This document shows positions 15,760 through 25,242 of a stretch of DNA of 64,000 nt, in pieces. The stretch is taken from positions 1-64,000 of the forward strand of contig JAZULT010000103.1 in NCBI GenBank assembly GCA_045603225.1, written 5' to 3'. The stretch's first letter is position 1. Every line of letters starts with the position of its first letter. The notes below the pieces were generated by a model. It saw only the letters and a list, made by a program, of their open reading frames with translations, ran no database searches and was not told the DNA's origin. The position numbers and the translations under genes are program-made. Origin of the DNA: RGIG9115 sp045603225. Lineage in GTDB: Bacteria; Bacillota; Clostridia; UBA1381.

Positions 15760-18700
15760 TTAAATTCCCGCGAATCTTGCTATTACAGTTGTAGCCTCTG
15801 CTCTAGTTGCAGATGCGTACGGTGCAAATCGTCCGTCCTCATATCCCTGCATCAGCTTTAAGTGTACTGCCTTGGAAACATTTTCCGATACGTCAGTCAT
15901 ATCAGCAAATTCCGCAGTATGATAACCTTCTGTCTTACCGTGCATTTGTTCATAACACTTTATAAGAAGCTCACACATTTCTGCTCTGTTAACAGCATCA
16001 TTTGGTCTGAAGCTTTCGCCCGGGTTAATTATACCCAATTCCAATGCCTTAGCTACATTACCTGCATACCAGTCAGCTTTATTCACATCCGGTACATTAT
16101 TATTATACGATACTTCTCCGAATCCACAGGTACGCATCAGAAGAGCAAGGAATTGCGCTCTTGTTATTTGTGCATCAGGCATAAAGCGGGATTCTGACAT
16201 TCCGTTTACTATCTCCATATCAGTAAGCTTCATAATATTCTCTTCTGCCCAATGACTGTAAGTATCAAAGAATGTATTATCCCATTCTATTCTGAAGGTT
16301 CTCGGACGATAGTGTATAAGTTCAATTACGTCACCTGAAACTTCCTCTTCCTCTCTCAGGTCATAGAACTTATCAACTTCTTTTCCGCCAAGAAGTACCT
16401 TAACTTTAACATCCTCGTCACAGCTGTTCAGATTAAGTATCACATCTCCATCAAATACACCCAAGTTAGGTTCTACTCCGTAAATCGGCTTTCCTGTTTC
16501 AGCATCAATCACCTCAACATAGTATGAATTCGTATTTATAAGTGCATTTCTGACAATCCCGAACATTTCTTCTTTTGTAATGCTTGAGACAAAAGGTGCG
16601 TTTCCGGCTGTATATTCATATGATTCGGAATTAGCATAGATATAATCCACAACCGTTTTATCATTATCGAGATTTTTCTCATTTTTATACATCAGGCCTT
16701 TGCCGAAAATCAATACTTTTCCGCCATTTTCGATATACTTCTTAATTTCAGTCAGCATTTTTTCCGGCATATACTTTGTTTTCGGAATAATAATGAGACT
16801 ACAGTCATGCATCTTTTCCGGTTGCCAGTCAACCACAAACAGTGGACGTTTTCCGTTAAGAACGCAGGCATTATACACCTCATAAGAAGCAGACATGGCA
16901 GATAAATCAACAACCATATCCATGTCAGGATATATAATTCCGACATCTCTCGGTTCATTCTGAAGTGCCGTCAGCTCATACGCAAGTCTGTTCAGGTCAA
17001 GAGCAATTCTGCTTGCTTCCGAAAGGGCATCAGGTCTTTCAAGAATTGAGCCATATCTCGCATCATTTTTAGAATATACTCTATCCCAGTTCCATATAGC
17101 AGACATACTTCTTCCATGAATAGCACCCTGATAAAGGTCCTGTCCGAGGAAATCTCTGACCTCTTCGGTTATACCTTTTGTAAAGGTCTGGTCATAGTCA
17201 GGAATCACGTGGTCTTCAGAGTTGAATACCGGTGCCGGTCTTATACTCGTCATATAGTCATACCACATCGACTTAACAAAATCCTCACGTGTATCGTTAA
17301 GATAATATCGGCTGGCATCATTACCGTTAATTGCAAACTTCTCATAATAATGCTCATATCCTACACCATAATCCAATACATACTGAGATGAAGGATATGT
17401 ATATTCCATGATTTTCGAATTGAGCGGTACATCAGGTGCAATTTCATGAATGATATCTGCCATCCACATATGCCAATCAGCAGTTACTAAATCATTAAAT
17501 ACCTTGTTGTCATAAACCTTAGCAGGCTGAGATGAATCAGCTTCCATTCCGACTTCTGCGAAGTCAGTAAAGTTCTCACCGTATGCCATGTTTAAGGTTT
17601 CAATATTTCCGTATCGTTCCCTCAGGAATTCATGCCAGTCTTCAGCATAAAAATCAGGGAACATATCCGCATGGAACTGTGGCTCGTTAGAGATGCAAAT
17701 GTTGTTAAGTGACTTATAATCCTTAATCATCGGTACAAGTCCGCGAAGATATGTTTCAACTATATTTCTTGCTTCAGGAGCGTTGATGTTAAATTTCAAA
17801 AATCCCTTATTACCGCCAATTCCATACTTTGTAGCAGCCTCTGTAGGAAAATAATGAGGAGACATTATCATACTTACACCAACATTGTACTTATCTCCAT
17901 ATTCCATAACCTTTCTCGCCTTTTTAGCACCGACAGAGTTGTCATCAAAAACATACTCTTTACCGTCGGTTCCATTGCCTGAATTAACAAGCACATTTGT
18001 AGGTCCTATCTCCGCCTGAAGAAGATTCATTCCAAGGTCCCTGAAAAGATACACATCATTTATTACACGTTCATGATGACCGTATCCGACAAAAAACATC
18101 GGTTTCTTCTCTACAATTCCAAGATATTCCATGGAAGCCGAAACGCCTTCACCAAGAATTTCCATTTCACTCGTTACATACTTAGCTACTCTTTTTGGGG
18201 TATCCTCTCCTGCAAGGTATGCTTCAAGAGAAGCTTTAGTCTTATTGTATATTTCTTTTGTTGTACGTTCTGTATAATATACCCTTGACAAGTCGTTTTT
18301 CTCAAGATCCTTTTCAAGAGATTCCGGATAAATTTTCAGAACTGTATAATCTGCGGTCTCGTAAGCAGTATCAATATTATTTTCCTCACACTGTTTTAAA
18401 AGTGTCGCAATCTCGGAAATCTGCTCACGCATAACTTCAATAACACCGCGTGCATATTCCTCTGTTGCAGGTGCATAGACTATAGATATATCAGTCGACG
18501 CATCAAACGAATCCGAATTCTTCGCAAATTCAACCGAGACGGAATATTTTCCTTCCTCGTCATATTTGCGCTTAATCTCATATCTTATTCCTCTTTTTGC
18601 CAGTACGGTAAATTCTTTAACCTCACCGGTTTCCTTGTCTGTAATGGTAAATTTTCCGGCATCACCGCTGTTTACAAGATAACAGTTAAACGTTTGCTCT

Positions 18701-20013
18701 TCTCCGGCAAATCCGTTTCTTTCTCCTTCAACCCAGGCGTACCAGTCTTTTTCATCATTTAAAATTTCAAGCTTCTGGAACTGGTCATTAACCTTACCTT
18801 CACATATACCCGGTGTCAGCTCTAGAACGTTTCTTCGTCCTTCCCCATCATTATCGTTTACAAGGAAATCAAATAAAATCGCTTCGGGAACCTTGTCAAA
18901 CTTTAAATTCCATGGAACTGCTGCTTCATAAACTGTTTTTTTATCAACGTTTGATGCTTTCAGCAAAATTTTCTCCATTGCATCATCCGAGAATGCAAGA
19001 CCGTATTTTTCCCCTTCACCCGTAGAAGGATTAAATGCAAAACCAATTTCACTTCCATAGTCCTCATCAAGGCTTGAAATAGTCAGCTGTAAGCTGTCTC
19101 CCTGCCAGTATTTATCATTCCCGGGAAGATACTGAAAAATATCATCGGTAACCTCTATATACAGGTAGAAATTATCCTCATCATACGCAAATTTTGCGAC
19201 AGCTGTATTATCATAAGCTTTACCGTCGTTAATCAGTGTTGTGTATTGTTCAGACGGAATCGTAGGCATAGAAAGTTCAGGATAATTCTCCCAATCCTCT
19301 CCTTTTCCGTCTATTTCGATACCCTCAGCCGGGTAAACTGTCATATACTTAAACGCACCACGAACCTTCTGCATATCCTCTTCGCTGAAGCTTTCGCCTG
19401 TTCTTATAGAGTTATACAATTCTTCAAGATTTTTTTGTGTACCTGTTTGTCCGGGAGTAGCTATGCTTCCGTTAGTCGCCGAGCCTGAATCAAACGTAGA
19501 ATTCTTTATTAAATTTTCTCCGGTAACACTATCTATAAAACGAATATCATCAAGCCATATAGCTGTTGCGGTACCTTCCTGGATAAAATAGAACGTATGA
19601 CTTCCGCTTTTTTGCGCGGTATAAATAAATTCATAATTTCGCCAGTCATACGAATTTCCGTAGCTTGTTACATACCTGTGTTTATCCCAGTTAATATGAA
19701 ACGAGCCCTGTGTAACATCCTTCGCCTTAATCCACGCACCGACATTATACTGTCTTCCCTCAACCAAATCAACTGTGGTACGCATATTTATATATCTGTT
19801 ACTCGTTTTGGGAGTATAGTTTATAAGCTTCAGCGCACCGCCACCACTGTGGTAAGTTTCATTATCGATGTATGCTTCTCCTGTGTTGTTATAGAACTCT
19901 ACCGTCCATCCGGAAAAACTATAGGTACTTCCTGCGGCAAGAGCTACACAGCACTGCATAGAAACAGTCAACGCAATAGCTGAAGCAATTAATCTTTTTA
20001 ATACTTTAATCAT
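15760..20013 (-). CDS. S-layer-anchored GH42-like glycoside hydrolase with CBM, CBM9-like and three SLH domains
   Basis: 1417 aa. Signal peptide about 1-27. CBM4/9-type module about 30-165 (YHSGGGALKL to WLDDIRF); CBM9-like module about 225-420 (IEIDGKGEDWENYP to KYWQGDSLQL); Ig-like segment about 420-515; the shared helical segment about 520-605; TIM barrel about 635-1000 with likely acid/base E777 (ISNEP) and nucleophile E933 (FNSEDH); flavodoxin-like domain about 1020-1180. Three SLH repeats follow at about 1248-1417 (each with a TRAQ-, NRAE- or TRAE-type motif). Unlike its three paralogues, the barrel lacks the internal CBM: a short loop (VNSGNGTDGKEYVFDD) stands in its place. SLH repeats bind pyruvylated secondary wall polymers, so the enzyme should sit on the cell surface. 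A GC-rich hairpin (20072-20127) precedes it. Confidence 0.8.
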   Translation of the reverse strand: MIKVLKRLIASAIALTVSMQCCVALAAGSTYSFSGWTVEFYNNTGEAYIDNETYHSGGGALKLINYTPKTSNRYINMRTTVDLVEGRQYNVGAWIKAKDVTQGSFHINWDKHRYVTSYGNSYDWRNYEFIYTAQKSGSHTFYFIQEGTATAIWLDDIRFIDSVTGENLIKNSTFDSGSATNGSIATPGQTGTQKNLEELYNSIRTGESFSEEDMQKVRGAFKYMTVYPAEGIEIDGKGEDWENYPELSMPTIPSEQYTTLINDGKAYDNTAVAKFAYDEDNFYLYIEVTDDIFQYLPGNDKYWQGDSLQLTISSLDEDYGSEIGFAFNPSTGEGEKYGLAFSDDAMEKILLKASNVDKKTVYEAAVPWNLKFDKVPEAILFDFLVNDNDGEGRRNVLELTPGICEGKVNDQFQKLEILNDEKDWYAWVEGERNGFAGEEQTFNCYLVNSGDAGKFTITDKETGEVKEFTVLAKRGIRYEIKRKYDEEGKYSVSVEFAKNSDSFDASTDISIVYAPATEEYARGVIEVMREQISEIATLLKQCEENNIDTAYETADYTVLKIYPESLEKDLEKNDLSRVYYTERTTKEIYNKTKASLEAYLAGEDTPKRVAKYVTSEMEILGEGVSASMEYLGIVEKKPMFFVGYGHHERVINDVYLFRDLGMNLLQAEIGPTNVLVNSGNGTDGKEYVFDDNSVGAKKARKVMEYGDKYNVGVSMIMSPHYFPTEAATKYGIGGNKGFLKFNINAPEARNIVETYLRGLVPMIKDYKSLNNICISNEPQFHADMFPDFYAEDWHEFLRERYGNIETLNMAYGENFTDFAEVGMEADSSQPAKVYDNKVFNDLVTADWHMWMADIIHEIAPDVPLNSKIMEYTYPSSQYVLDYGVGYEHYYEKFAINGNDASRYYLNDTREDFVKSMWYDYMTSIRPAPVFNSEDHVIPDYDQTFTKGITEEVRDFLGQDLYQGAIHGRSMSAIWNWDRVYSKNDARYGSILERPDALSEASRIALDLNRLAYELTALQNEPRDVGIIYPDMDMVVDLSAMSASYEVYNACVLNGKRPLFVVDWQPEKMHDCSLIIIPKTKYMPEKMLTEIKKYIENGGKVLIFGKGLMYKNEKNLDNDKTVVDYIYANSESYEYTAGNAPFVSSITKEEMFGIVRNALINTNSYYVEVIDAETGKPIYGVEPNLGVFDGDVILNLNSCDEDVKVKVLLGGKEVDKFYDLREEEEVSGDVIELIHYRPRTFRIEWDNTFFDTYSHWAEENIMKLTDMEIVNGMSESRFMPDAQITRAQFLALLMRTCGFGEVSYNNNVPDVNKADWYAGNVAKALELGIINPGESFRPNDAVNRAEMCELLIKCYEQMHGKTEGYHTAEFADMTDVSENVSKAVHLKLMQGYEDGRFAPYASATRAEATTVIARFAGI

Positions 20014-20071
20014 AACTAATCTCCATTAAAATTTGTGTTTTTAAATCAGTATACTGCTGCTCAACATATAA

Positions 20072-20127
20072 GCGGCGAGACCGAAAAATCTCTCCTCAGA
20101 GCAAAACTCTCTTTTCCGACCCGCCGC
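20072..20127 (-). other. GC-rich intergenic hairpin
   Basis: GCGGCG (20072-20077) and CGCCGC (20122-20127) enclose about 44 nt with smaller repeats (CTCTC, CAGAGC/GCAAAACTCT). It lies in the 167-bp gap between the multi-CBM gene and the SLH-anchored glycosidase of one operon. No clear T tract follows on the minus strand, so RNA processing or partial attenuation is more likely than termination. Confidence 0.4.
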
Positions 20128-20180
20128 CTCTTGATTTTAATTTATATCAGGATTAAAAATCCTTTTTAAATCACATTATA

Positions 20181-23078
20181 TTATGACTCAGGTGTGTAAA
20201 CCAACTCTGCCGGAACATCAATAGAATTCATCTTACCCATTGTATCCCAGTACATAACTTTAATTTTACAGTTCCTGTATTCGTTCGGAACTGTTACTGT
20301 AGCAGTATATTCTTCAGCAGGCAAATAATAAGGAATCTCATCTAATTGCTTTTCCATAAATTCAGCACTGAGAAGCTTATTTCCGTCATAAAGTGCAACA
20401 ATAACACATGCGTCCATATCATCACCGGCTGCATAGTTTCTGATTTTCGCAGTAACATTTATTTTACCGCCCTGCAGATTCTTAATAGGAATCTCTTCAC
20501 CGTCTGCTTCGATTACATAAGTCGGAGTTGAAATCTCATATGTACCCTTATACTCAAAGCCTCCGTCCTTCAGAAGGTTTTTACCGTCTACCGGATAGCC
20601 GTCTGAATCTACCTCATAAAGTTCAACATCATCAATCCATAAAGTACCTACCATATGATCTGAATAAATGTATATGTCAGTTCTGTATGTCTCGGTAGAA
20701 TCGTAGCTGTAAACATTTTCATAATCCATTATATCTAAGGTACAAGTCTGCCATTCTCCGTCTGTAGGAACGATTGAGTTCTTTACAGTTTTCTCGCTTG
20801 TTGCTCCATTAAGCAAAGCTCTGTTATCAATTCCAATTGCTTTTACACCATCAGATTTGTATCTGAATTTCAATCCGTAAAGCTTACCGCGTTCAAGACC
20901 TTCTACAGTCTGTGCAATTCCCGGATAGACATTAGCCTTTATTTCAGGGAGGTTTGCACTCATCTTAAACGAATAATCACCGCTGTTCTTTTCAGTTGTA
21001 TCAAGTGATGCATTAAAGTTTGCATAGTTTGAACCGTTATCTCTCTTATGTACGTTCCATGTGCTTGACGGACGGTTGCCTATATACTTCTGAAGCCATG
21101 TATATGCTCCCATATTATACGGTGCCGCATACATTGTATCAGTGTAGTCTGTACCGTCAACGGTTGAAACAACGTCAAACTGATAGTCCTGACCGTTTGT
21201 AAGTCCGTCAATAAGAACTGAGTTAAATGCTTCTGAAGCAGTATTCACAGAAAGCTCTGTCTGTTCTTCTCCGTCAACCAGAATTTTGATTGCGCTTATG
21301 TTTTCATTTGTCGGGTTAGTCCATGTAAGGTTAACAGCACTTCCTGACTGAACTGCATAAGCAATCGGATTAATCAATCTCTTTGTTTCTATCGCTTTAG
21401 TATTTTCAAAACTACCGTTTACGAAAAGGTTAGTCTTAGCAGAATCATTCTTCGCATACAAAGCCAAGTCATCAATATAGCACTGCTGTACACCCTGAGA
21501 AAGAATTCCTATAAAAGCTTTTCCTGTAGAGCTTGCAGTAAACTCTGTTTCGTAACGTGTCCAGCCATCTACAGTTTCCTTTGCTAAAGGCTTAATTTCT
21601 TTGTAAAATCCGTTGTCTATATCTCTAAACGCCAGAACATCATTCTTATAAAGATTACCCTTTATCCATGCTTCTATAACATATGTTGTTCCTGCAGTAA
21701 CATCAACATACTGACGGTTTGCGATATACACGTTTGATGCATTGTCGTTTTCAAAGTGTGAGTAAAGCGAGTAATTACCTGTACGTGCATCAGCTGCAGT
21801 AACTGCCATGTACTGATTTGCTCTGTCAGTAATATTGCTGTAAGTTTCAGTCCAGTTAGATGTCTTGTTTTTATCGGTAGGATTAATTGTAAACTGACCT
21901 TCAAATCCACCGTTTACTACATATTCCTTGTCCTGAACCACTCCGTCAACGACTTCTCTTATTGAGATATCGTCTATCATATATTTAACTCCGGAAGCAT
22001 TGGTGTAAACAGTCAGTGTTTTACCAACTTCAGCGGTAGTTACATCTTTATAGTAATATTTCCAGCCGTCAACAGTTTCCCCTTCTTCATATCCGTTGCC
22101 ATTATGTAGCCAGTTGTTTATATATGTAAATACATTTGATTTTGCCGCACCTTTCAACCAGAAGCTTATTCTGTAGGTTTTACCTGAAGGCATCTCCTCA
22201 GCAAGGGTATTTAAATATCTGATGTAAGCACCTTCCGGAGCACCGTAAGATTTTACCATCAGTGATGTTGTGCCGCTCTTTTTGTCTGCTGTTGTAATCG
22301 CAGCATAGGTCTTATCTCTTTGCTCCTTCGTCCAAGCAGCCGCTTCGGTGTATGCCGGATATGACCATCCTCCGTAGTAAGCTACAGAATCACTTGGAGC
22401 TGACCAGTCTACGTAATTTTCAAATCCACCGTTCGGAACATATTCTTCTTCACCAAGTGTAGTTGCACTTGTGTATTGACGGATAGAAACATCGTCTATC
22501 AGAATTTCTCCGCCGGCAGTAGCGTATCTGAGATAAAGATTTTCGTATGATTCTTCGCCTGATACTTCTATATCTCTCCAGTAATAGTACCAGTTGTCAT
22601 CATCTGCACCTGAGGTAGTACCCGGGTTCGGATCAACATGATACCATGTGTTCGTCTCTTTATAATTGTCATAGTATGTAAATATAGAGCCATATCCTTT
22701 TTTACGGAATGAAATTCTGTATTTCTTCGGGTTTGAACCATCTGCTTCGGGATATGATTCAGCAGACTGCAGAAGCGGTTTATTCAATGTAATCTTTGCT
22801 CTGATAAAAGCACTGCCGCTTTGATTTGCGCTCTTTTTAAAATACAGCGCAGCATTACTTTCGTATCCTTCCGAAGTAGTAATGCCACCATAACTCTCAG
22901 CTTTCGTTTGGTCAGTCCATGTAGAAGGATCCACATCCACAAAAGATGTTGTCCAGCCATCCAGTACAAGGTTTTCGTTTCCTTCCCAGTCACGCTCCAT
23001 ATAAGCGCTGACAGTGCCCGGAATAGCAGAAAGCATCATAGACACAGCCAAAGCTACTCCAAAAAATCTTTTTTTCAT
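20181..23078 (-). CDS. Secreted multi-CBM protein (four CBM4/9-type modules, one Fn3), no catalytic domain
   Basis: 965 aa. Signal peptide 1-25 (ends TVSA). Four jelly-roll modules at roughly 35-205, 213-385, 388-565 and 665-850, each with a SG-x-x-SL strand, a YRISFW/YVIEAW strand and a closing IDDISI/IDDLAL/IDDVEL motif. A fibronectin type III domain (about 575-660, VNLTWTNPTNENISAIKI) sits before the fourth. A C-terminal Ig-like domain (about 860-965) resembles the one ending the CBM protein at 47694. No catalytic motif, SLH, LPXTG or transmembrane anchor is visible. Probable role: binding and concentrating polysaccharide near the surface (inference). AAAGGATG lies upstream of the ATG. Confidence 0.75.
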   Translation of the reverse strand: MKKRFFGVALAVSMMLSAIPGTVSAYMERDWEGNENLVLDGWTTSFVDVDPSTWTDQTKAESYGGITTSEGYESNAALYFKKSANQSGSAFIRAKITLNKPLLQSAESYPEADGSNPKKYRISFRKKGYGSIFTYYDNYKETNTWYHVDPNPGTTSGADDDNWYYYWRDIEVSGEESYENLYLRYATAGGEILIDDVSIRQYTSATTLGEEEYVPNGGFENYVDWSAPSDSVAYYGGWSYPAYTEAAAWTKEQRDKTYAAITTADKKSGTTSLMVKSYGAPEGAYIRYLNTLAEEMPSGKTYRISFWLKGAAKSNVFTYINNWLHNGNGYEEGETVDGWKYYYKDVTTAEVGKTLTVYTNASGVKYMIDDISIREVVDGVVQDKEYVVNGGFEGQFTINPTDKNKTSNWTETYSNITDRANQYMAVTAADARTGNYSLYSHFENDNASNVYIANRQYVDVTAGTTYVIEAWIKGNLYKNDVLAFRDIDNGFYKEIKPLAKETVDGWTRYETEFTASSTGKAFIGILSQGVQQCYIDDLALYAKNDSAKTNLFVNGSFENTKAIETKRLINPIAYAVQSGSAVNLTWTNPTNENISAIKILVDGEEQTELSVNTASEAFNSVLIDGLTNGQDYQFDVVSTVDGTDYTDTMYAAPYNMGAYTWLQKYIGNRPSSTWNVHKRDNGSNYANFNASLDTTEKNSGDYSFKMSANLPEIKANVYPGIAQTVEGLERGKLYGLKFRYKSDGVKAIGIDNRALLNGATSEKTVKNSIVPTDGEWQTCTLDIMDYENVYSYDSTETYRTDIYIYSDHMVGTLWIDDVELYEVDSDGYPVDGKNLLKDGGFEYKGTYEISTPTYVIEADGEEIPIKNLQGGKINVTAKIRNYAAGDDMDACVIVALYDGNKLLSAEFMEKQLDEIPYYLPAEEYTATVTVPNEYRNCKIKVMYWDTMGKMNSIDVPAELVYTPES

Positions 23079-23151
23079 AAATAATCATCCTTTCATATTT
23101 TTTTATTTATTCGGCAAAGGAGAATTCACGCCGAAATATTACTTATTTTAT

Positions 23152-25149
23152 TTAGTCCCAGATATATGCATCGCAATAATGTTTGAGACTGCTTCTTGAG
23201 TCTATCAGGTAAAACTCAATCGCATAATTTCCGTCCTCAATTATTTCAACCGGAATGCTGATACTTGAAGGAGATGCATTTTTACCGCTTTTTCTGATGT
23301 TACCGCTTTTTGAAAATACTTTAATCAGCGCACCGTCCTTATAAAGAGCCGCCAATCCTTCATACGGAAGTCCATCTTCAATCAGACTGTTCTTAATCGA
23401 AGTCTTTACCGTATATGTACCGGCTTCCGAAACAGAATCCGTCTTCTGACTTCCGCTATAAAGCTCCGCCTCACCGATTTCATATTCGGGAAGTATCGTT
23501 CTTGCGGTTGTTTCTACAGGTGACCCCTCAATTCCGTCGACATTTACAGGAACCATTCTGAACGTAATATCCTCATCCTTTTTAAGACCTGTAATTTCAA
23601 CTGATGCCATCTCAGCCGAAATTCTTCCTCTGTATTCAAAGTCATCGAATACCTTCTGATAAATATTTATATAAGAGCAAGAGCCGGTTACATCATATCC
23701 GTAAAGAGTAACACTTCCAACACCTGCATCTGATGTAAGTCCCGTAATAACTCCGACCGAAGCGGAAGTCAGATTTTCAAAGCTTCCGTCTGAAATCAGA
23801 TTGTCACCCTCAACTTCCTTAGTCTCTGTGTTATACTTTTTAATCTGTACATCATCAATCCATAATCCGTCACAAATTCTGTCATAAGTAAAGGTAAGTG
23901 TACTTTCACCGTTTACGTCATAGTCATATAGAAATTCGTAATATGTCCAGTCTGTACCCGGAACATTCAGAAACAATACATTACCGTCAAACATTTTGAA
24001 ATTCATAGTTGCTCTCGGTTTATCCGACATATTCTCTGATTTCATCCAGAACGAAACCTGATACTTACCGTTCAGCATATCAGTATCCTGCGTTGCTACA
24101 GCATAAATATTTTGTTTCAGCTCATTAACATTTGCACCGTCTATGTTAGTTTCAAACTTAAGCGATGCACTTCCGTCCTTCGCCGCTGTTGTGTCAATTA
24201 CTGCACTTGTAGGACAGTATTTCGCATTACCGTTTCTGACAAATCCAACATTCCACTTTCCCATCATAGTGCCTGTTGAATTTGACGGTATTCCATACAC
24301 AAAGTATGTATCACTTCCCTTACTGCCAAAGCTGAATACCACCTTATACTGATAAAGCTGACCGTTGGCAAGTCCCGGAATTTCATGATACACCGACTTA
24401 CCCGGTGTAATACTCAGCTGGTCTGTAACCAGATTGTTTTCACCGTCAGAAATGTCATACAATGCTATTCCTGAAAGGTCACTCGTCTCAGGATTTATCC
24501 AGCTCACCACTAAAGCATTTGCATTCTTTGATGATGCACGCAGCTGCTTTACTGCATAATCGGTTCTGTCATATTCTGTTTCCGGCACTTCTATTTCTTC
24601 ATAACTTTCAAAACTACCGTCCACAATATAATCAACATTTGTCTCGTTATTTACAAGTGATATCTGATCAATATACTGTGTAACTGTTCCACCGCAAATT
24701 AATATTGATAAAAATCCGGCTCCGTCTCCTTCATATTTAAAAGTGACAGAATATTCTTTCCAGTTCGTACTCTCATCCGCCGGAGATGTCTGTGCAGTCC
24801 CGGCAGTTAATTCAGTTTTTGTAAACACCATATTATCAACTGTAAATTGTGTATTCCTTGACAGGTCGCCTTTGTTCATAAAACGAAGTGTATAGTCTCC
24901 TGCCGGCATAGTCTCTGAAAAAACATTCTTAATCAGAACATTTTCTCCCGGTGTTACGCTTCCAATCCACTTTGCATTCAATGCATTTTCTCCATCGAAG
25001 CAACAATCATCGGAAATCACTGCAAAGTATGTGTTTCTGTCCACCTTTGAAGTACCTGAATATGTAATAGTCCATCCTGTTTCCGATGCATACCCGGTAT
25101 ATGGAAGCATGAATGTAATTATCAACAAAATAGCAAATAATCGTTTCAT
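23152..25149 (-). CDS. Secreted CBM/Fn3 protein, no catalytic domain
   Basis: 665 aa from ATG 25149. Signal peptide MKRLFAILLIITF to YASA-like site near residue 21. Two CBM4/9-type modules (about 25-165 ending YIDQISLV; about 270-430 ending WIDDVQIKKY) alternate with fibronectin type III domains (about 180-265, ALVVSWINPETSDLSGIAL; about 435-530), followed by an Ig-like C-terminus (about 540-665). Like its neighbour it has no enzyme or anchor motif. The start is uncertain: the upstream 80 bp is a copy of the repeat element also found before the AraC gene at 4438, and that element supplies AGAAAGG and an extra in-frame ATG at 25161. Third gene of the cluster A operon. Confidence 0.72.
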   Translation of the reverse strand: MKRLFAILLIITFMLPYTGYASETGWTITYSGTSKVDRNTYFAVISDDCCFDGENALNAKWIGSVTPGENVLIKNVFSETMPAGDYTLRFMNKGDLSRNTQFTVDNMVFTKTELTAGTAQTSPADESTNWKEYSVTFKYEGDGAGFLSILICGGTVTQYIDQISLVNNETNVDYIVDGSFESYEEIEVPETEYDRTDYAVKQLRASSKNANALVVSWINPETSDLSGIALYDISDGENNLVTDQLSITPGKSVYHEIPGLANGQLYQYKVVFSFGSKGSDTYFVYGIPSNSTGTMMGKWNVGFVRNGNAKYCPTSAVIDTTAAKDGSASLKFETNIDGANVNELKQNIYAVATQDTDMLNGKYQVSFWMKSENMSDKPRATMNFKMFDGNVLFLNVPGTDWTYYEFLYDYDVNGESTLTFTYDRICDGLWIDDVQIKKYNTETKEVEGDNLISDGSFENLTSASVGVITGLTSDAGVGSVTLYGYDVTGSCSYINIYQKVFDDFEYRGRISAEMASVEITGLKKDEDITFRMVPVNVDGIEGSPVETTARTILPEYEIGEAELYSGSQKTDSVSEAGTYTVKTSIKNSLIEDGLPYEGLAALYKDGALIKVFSKSGNIRKSGKNASPSSISIPVEIIEDGNYAIEFYLIDSRSSLKHYCDAYIWD

Positions 25150-25153
25150 AAAA

Positions 25154-25233
25154 ATTTCCATAGCCTTTCTGTCCACAAATAGTAATGGAAAACCTATACA
25201 ACCTTGCCTGTGGACTGACAAGGTGTATATCGC
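25154..25233 (-). repeat. Dispersed repeat element, copy 2 (truncated), directly upstream of a start codon
   Basis: Read on the minus strand, ATACACCTTGTC and then GTCCACAGGCAAGGTTGTAT, TCCATTACTATTTGTGGACA and GAAAGGCTATGGAAATT match the right half of the element at about 4353-4431 with only scattered differences. The hairpin-forming left half of copy 1 is missing. In both copies the native start codon lies four codons after the element's ATG. Confidence 0.75.
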
Positions 25234-25242
25234 ATACCGTTT

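Noticed and set aside
23110..23135. TTCGGC/GCCGAA hairpin as a terminator between the two CBM genes
   Set aside because: On the transcribed strand it is followed by an A-rich stretch rather than T, so intrinsic termination is unlikely; the genes appear to belong to one operon.
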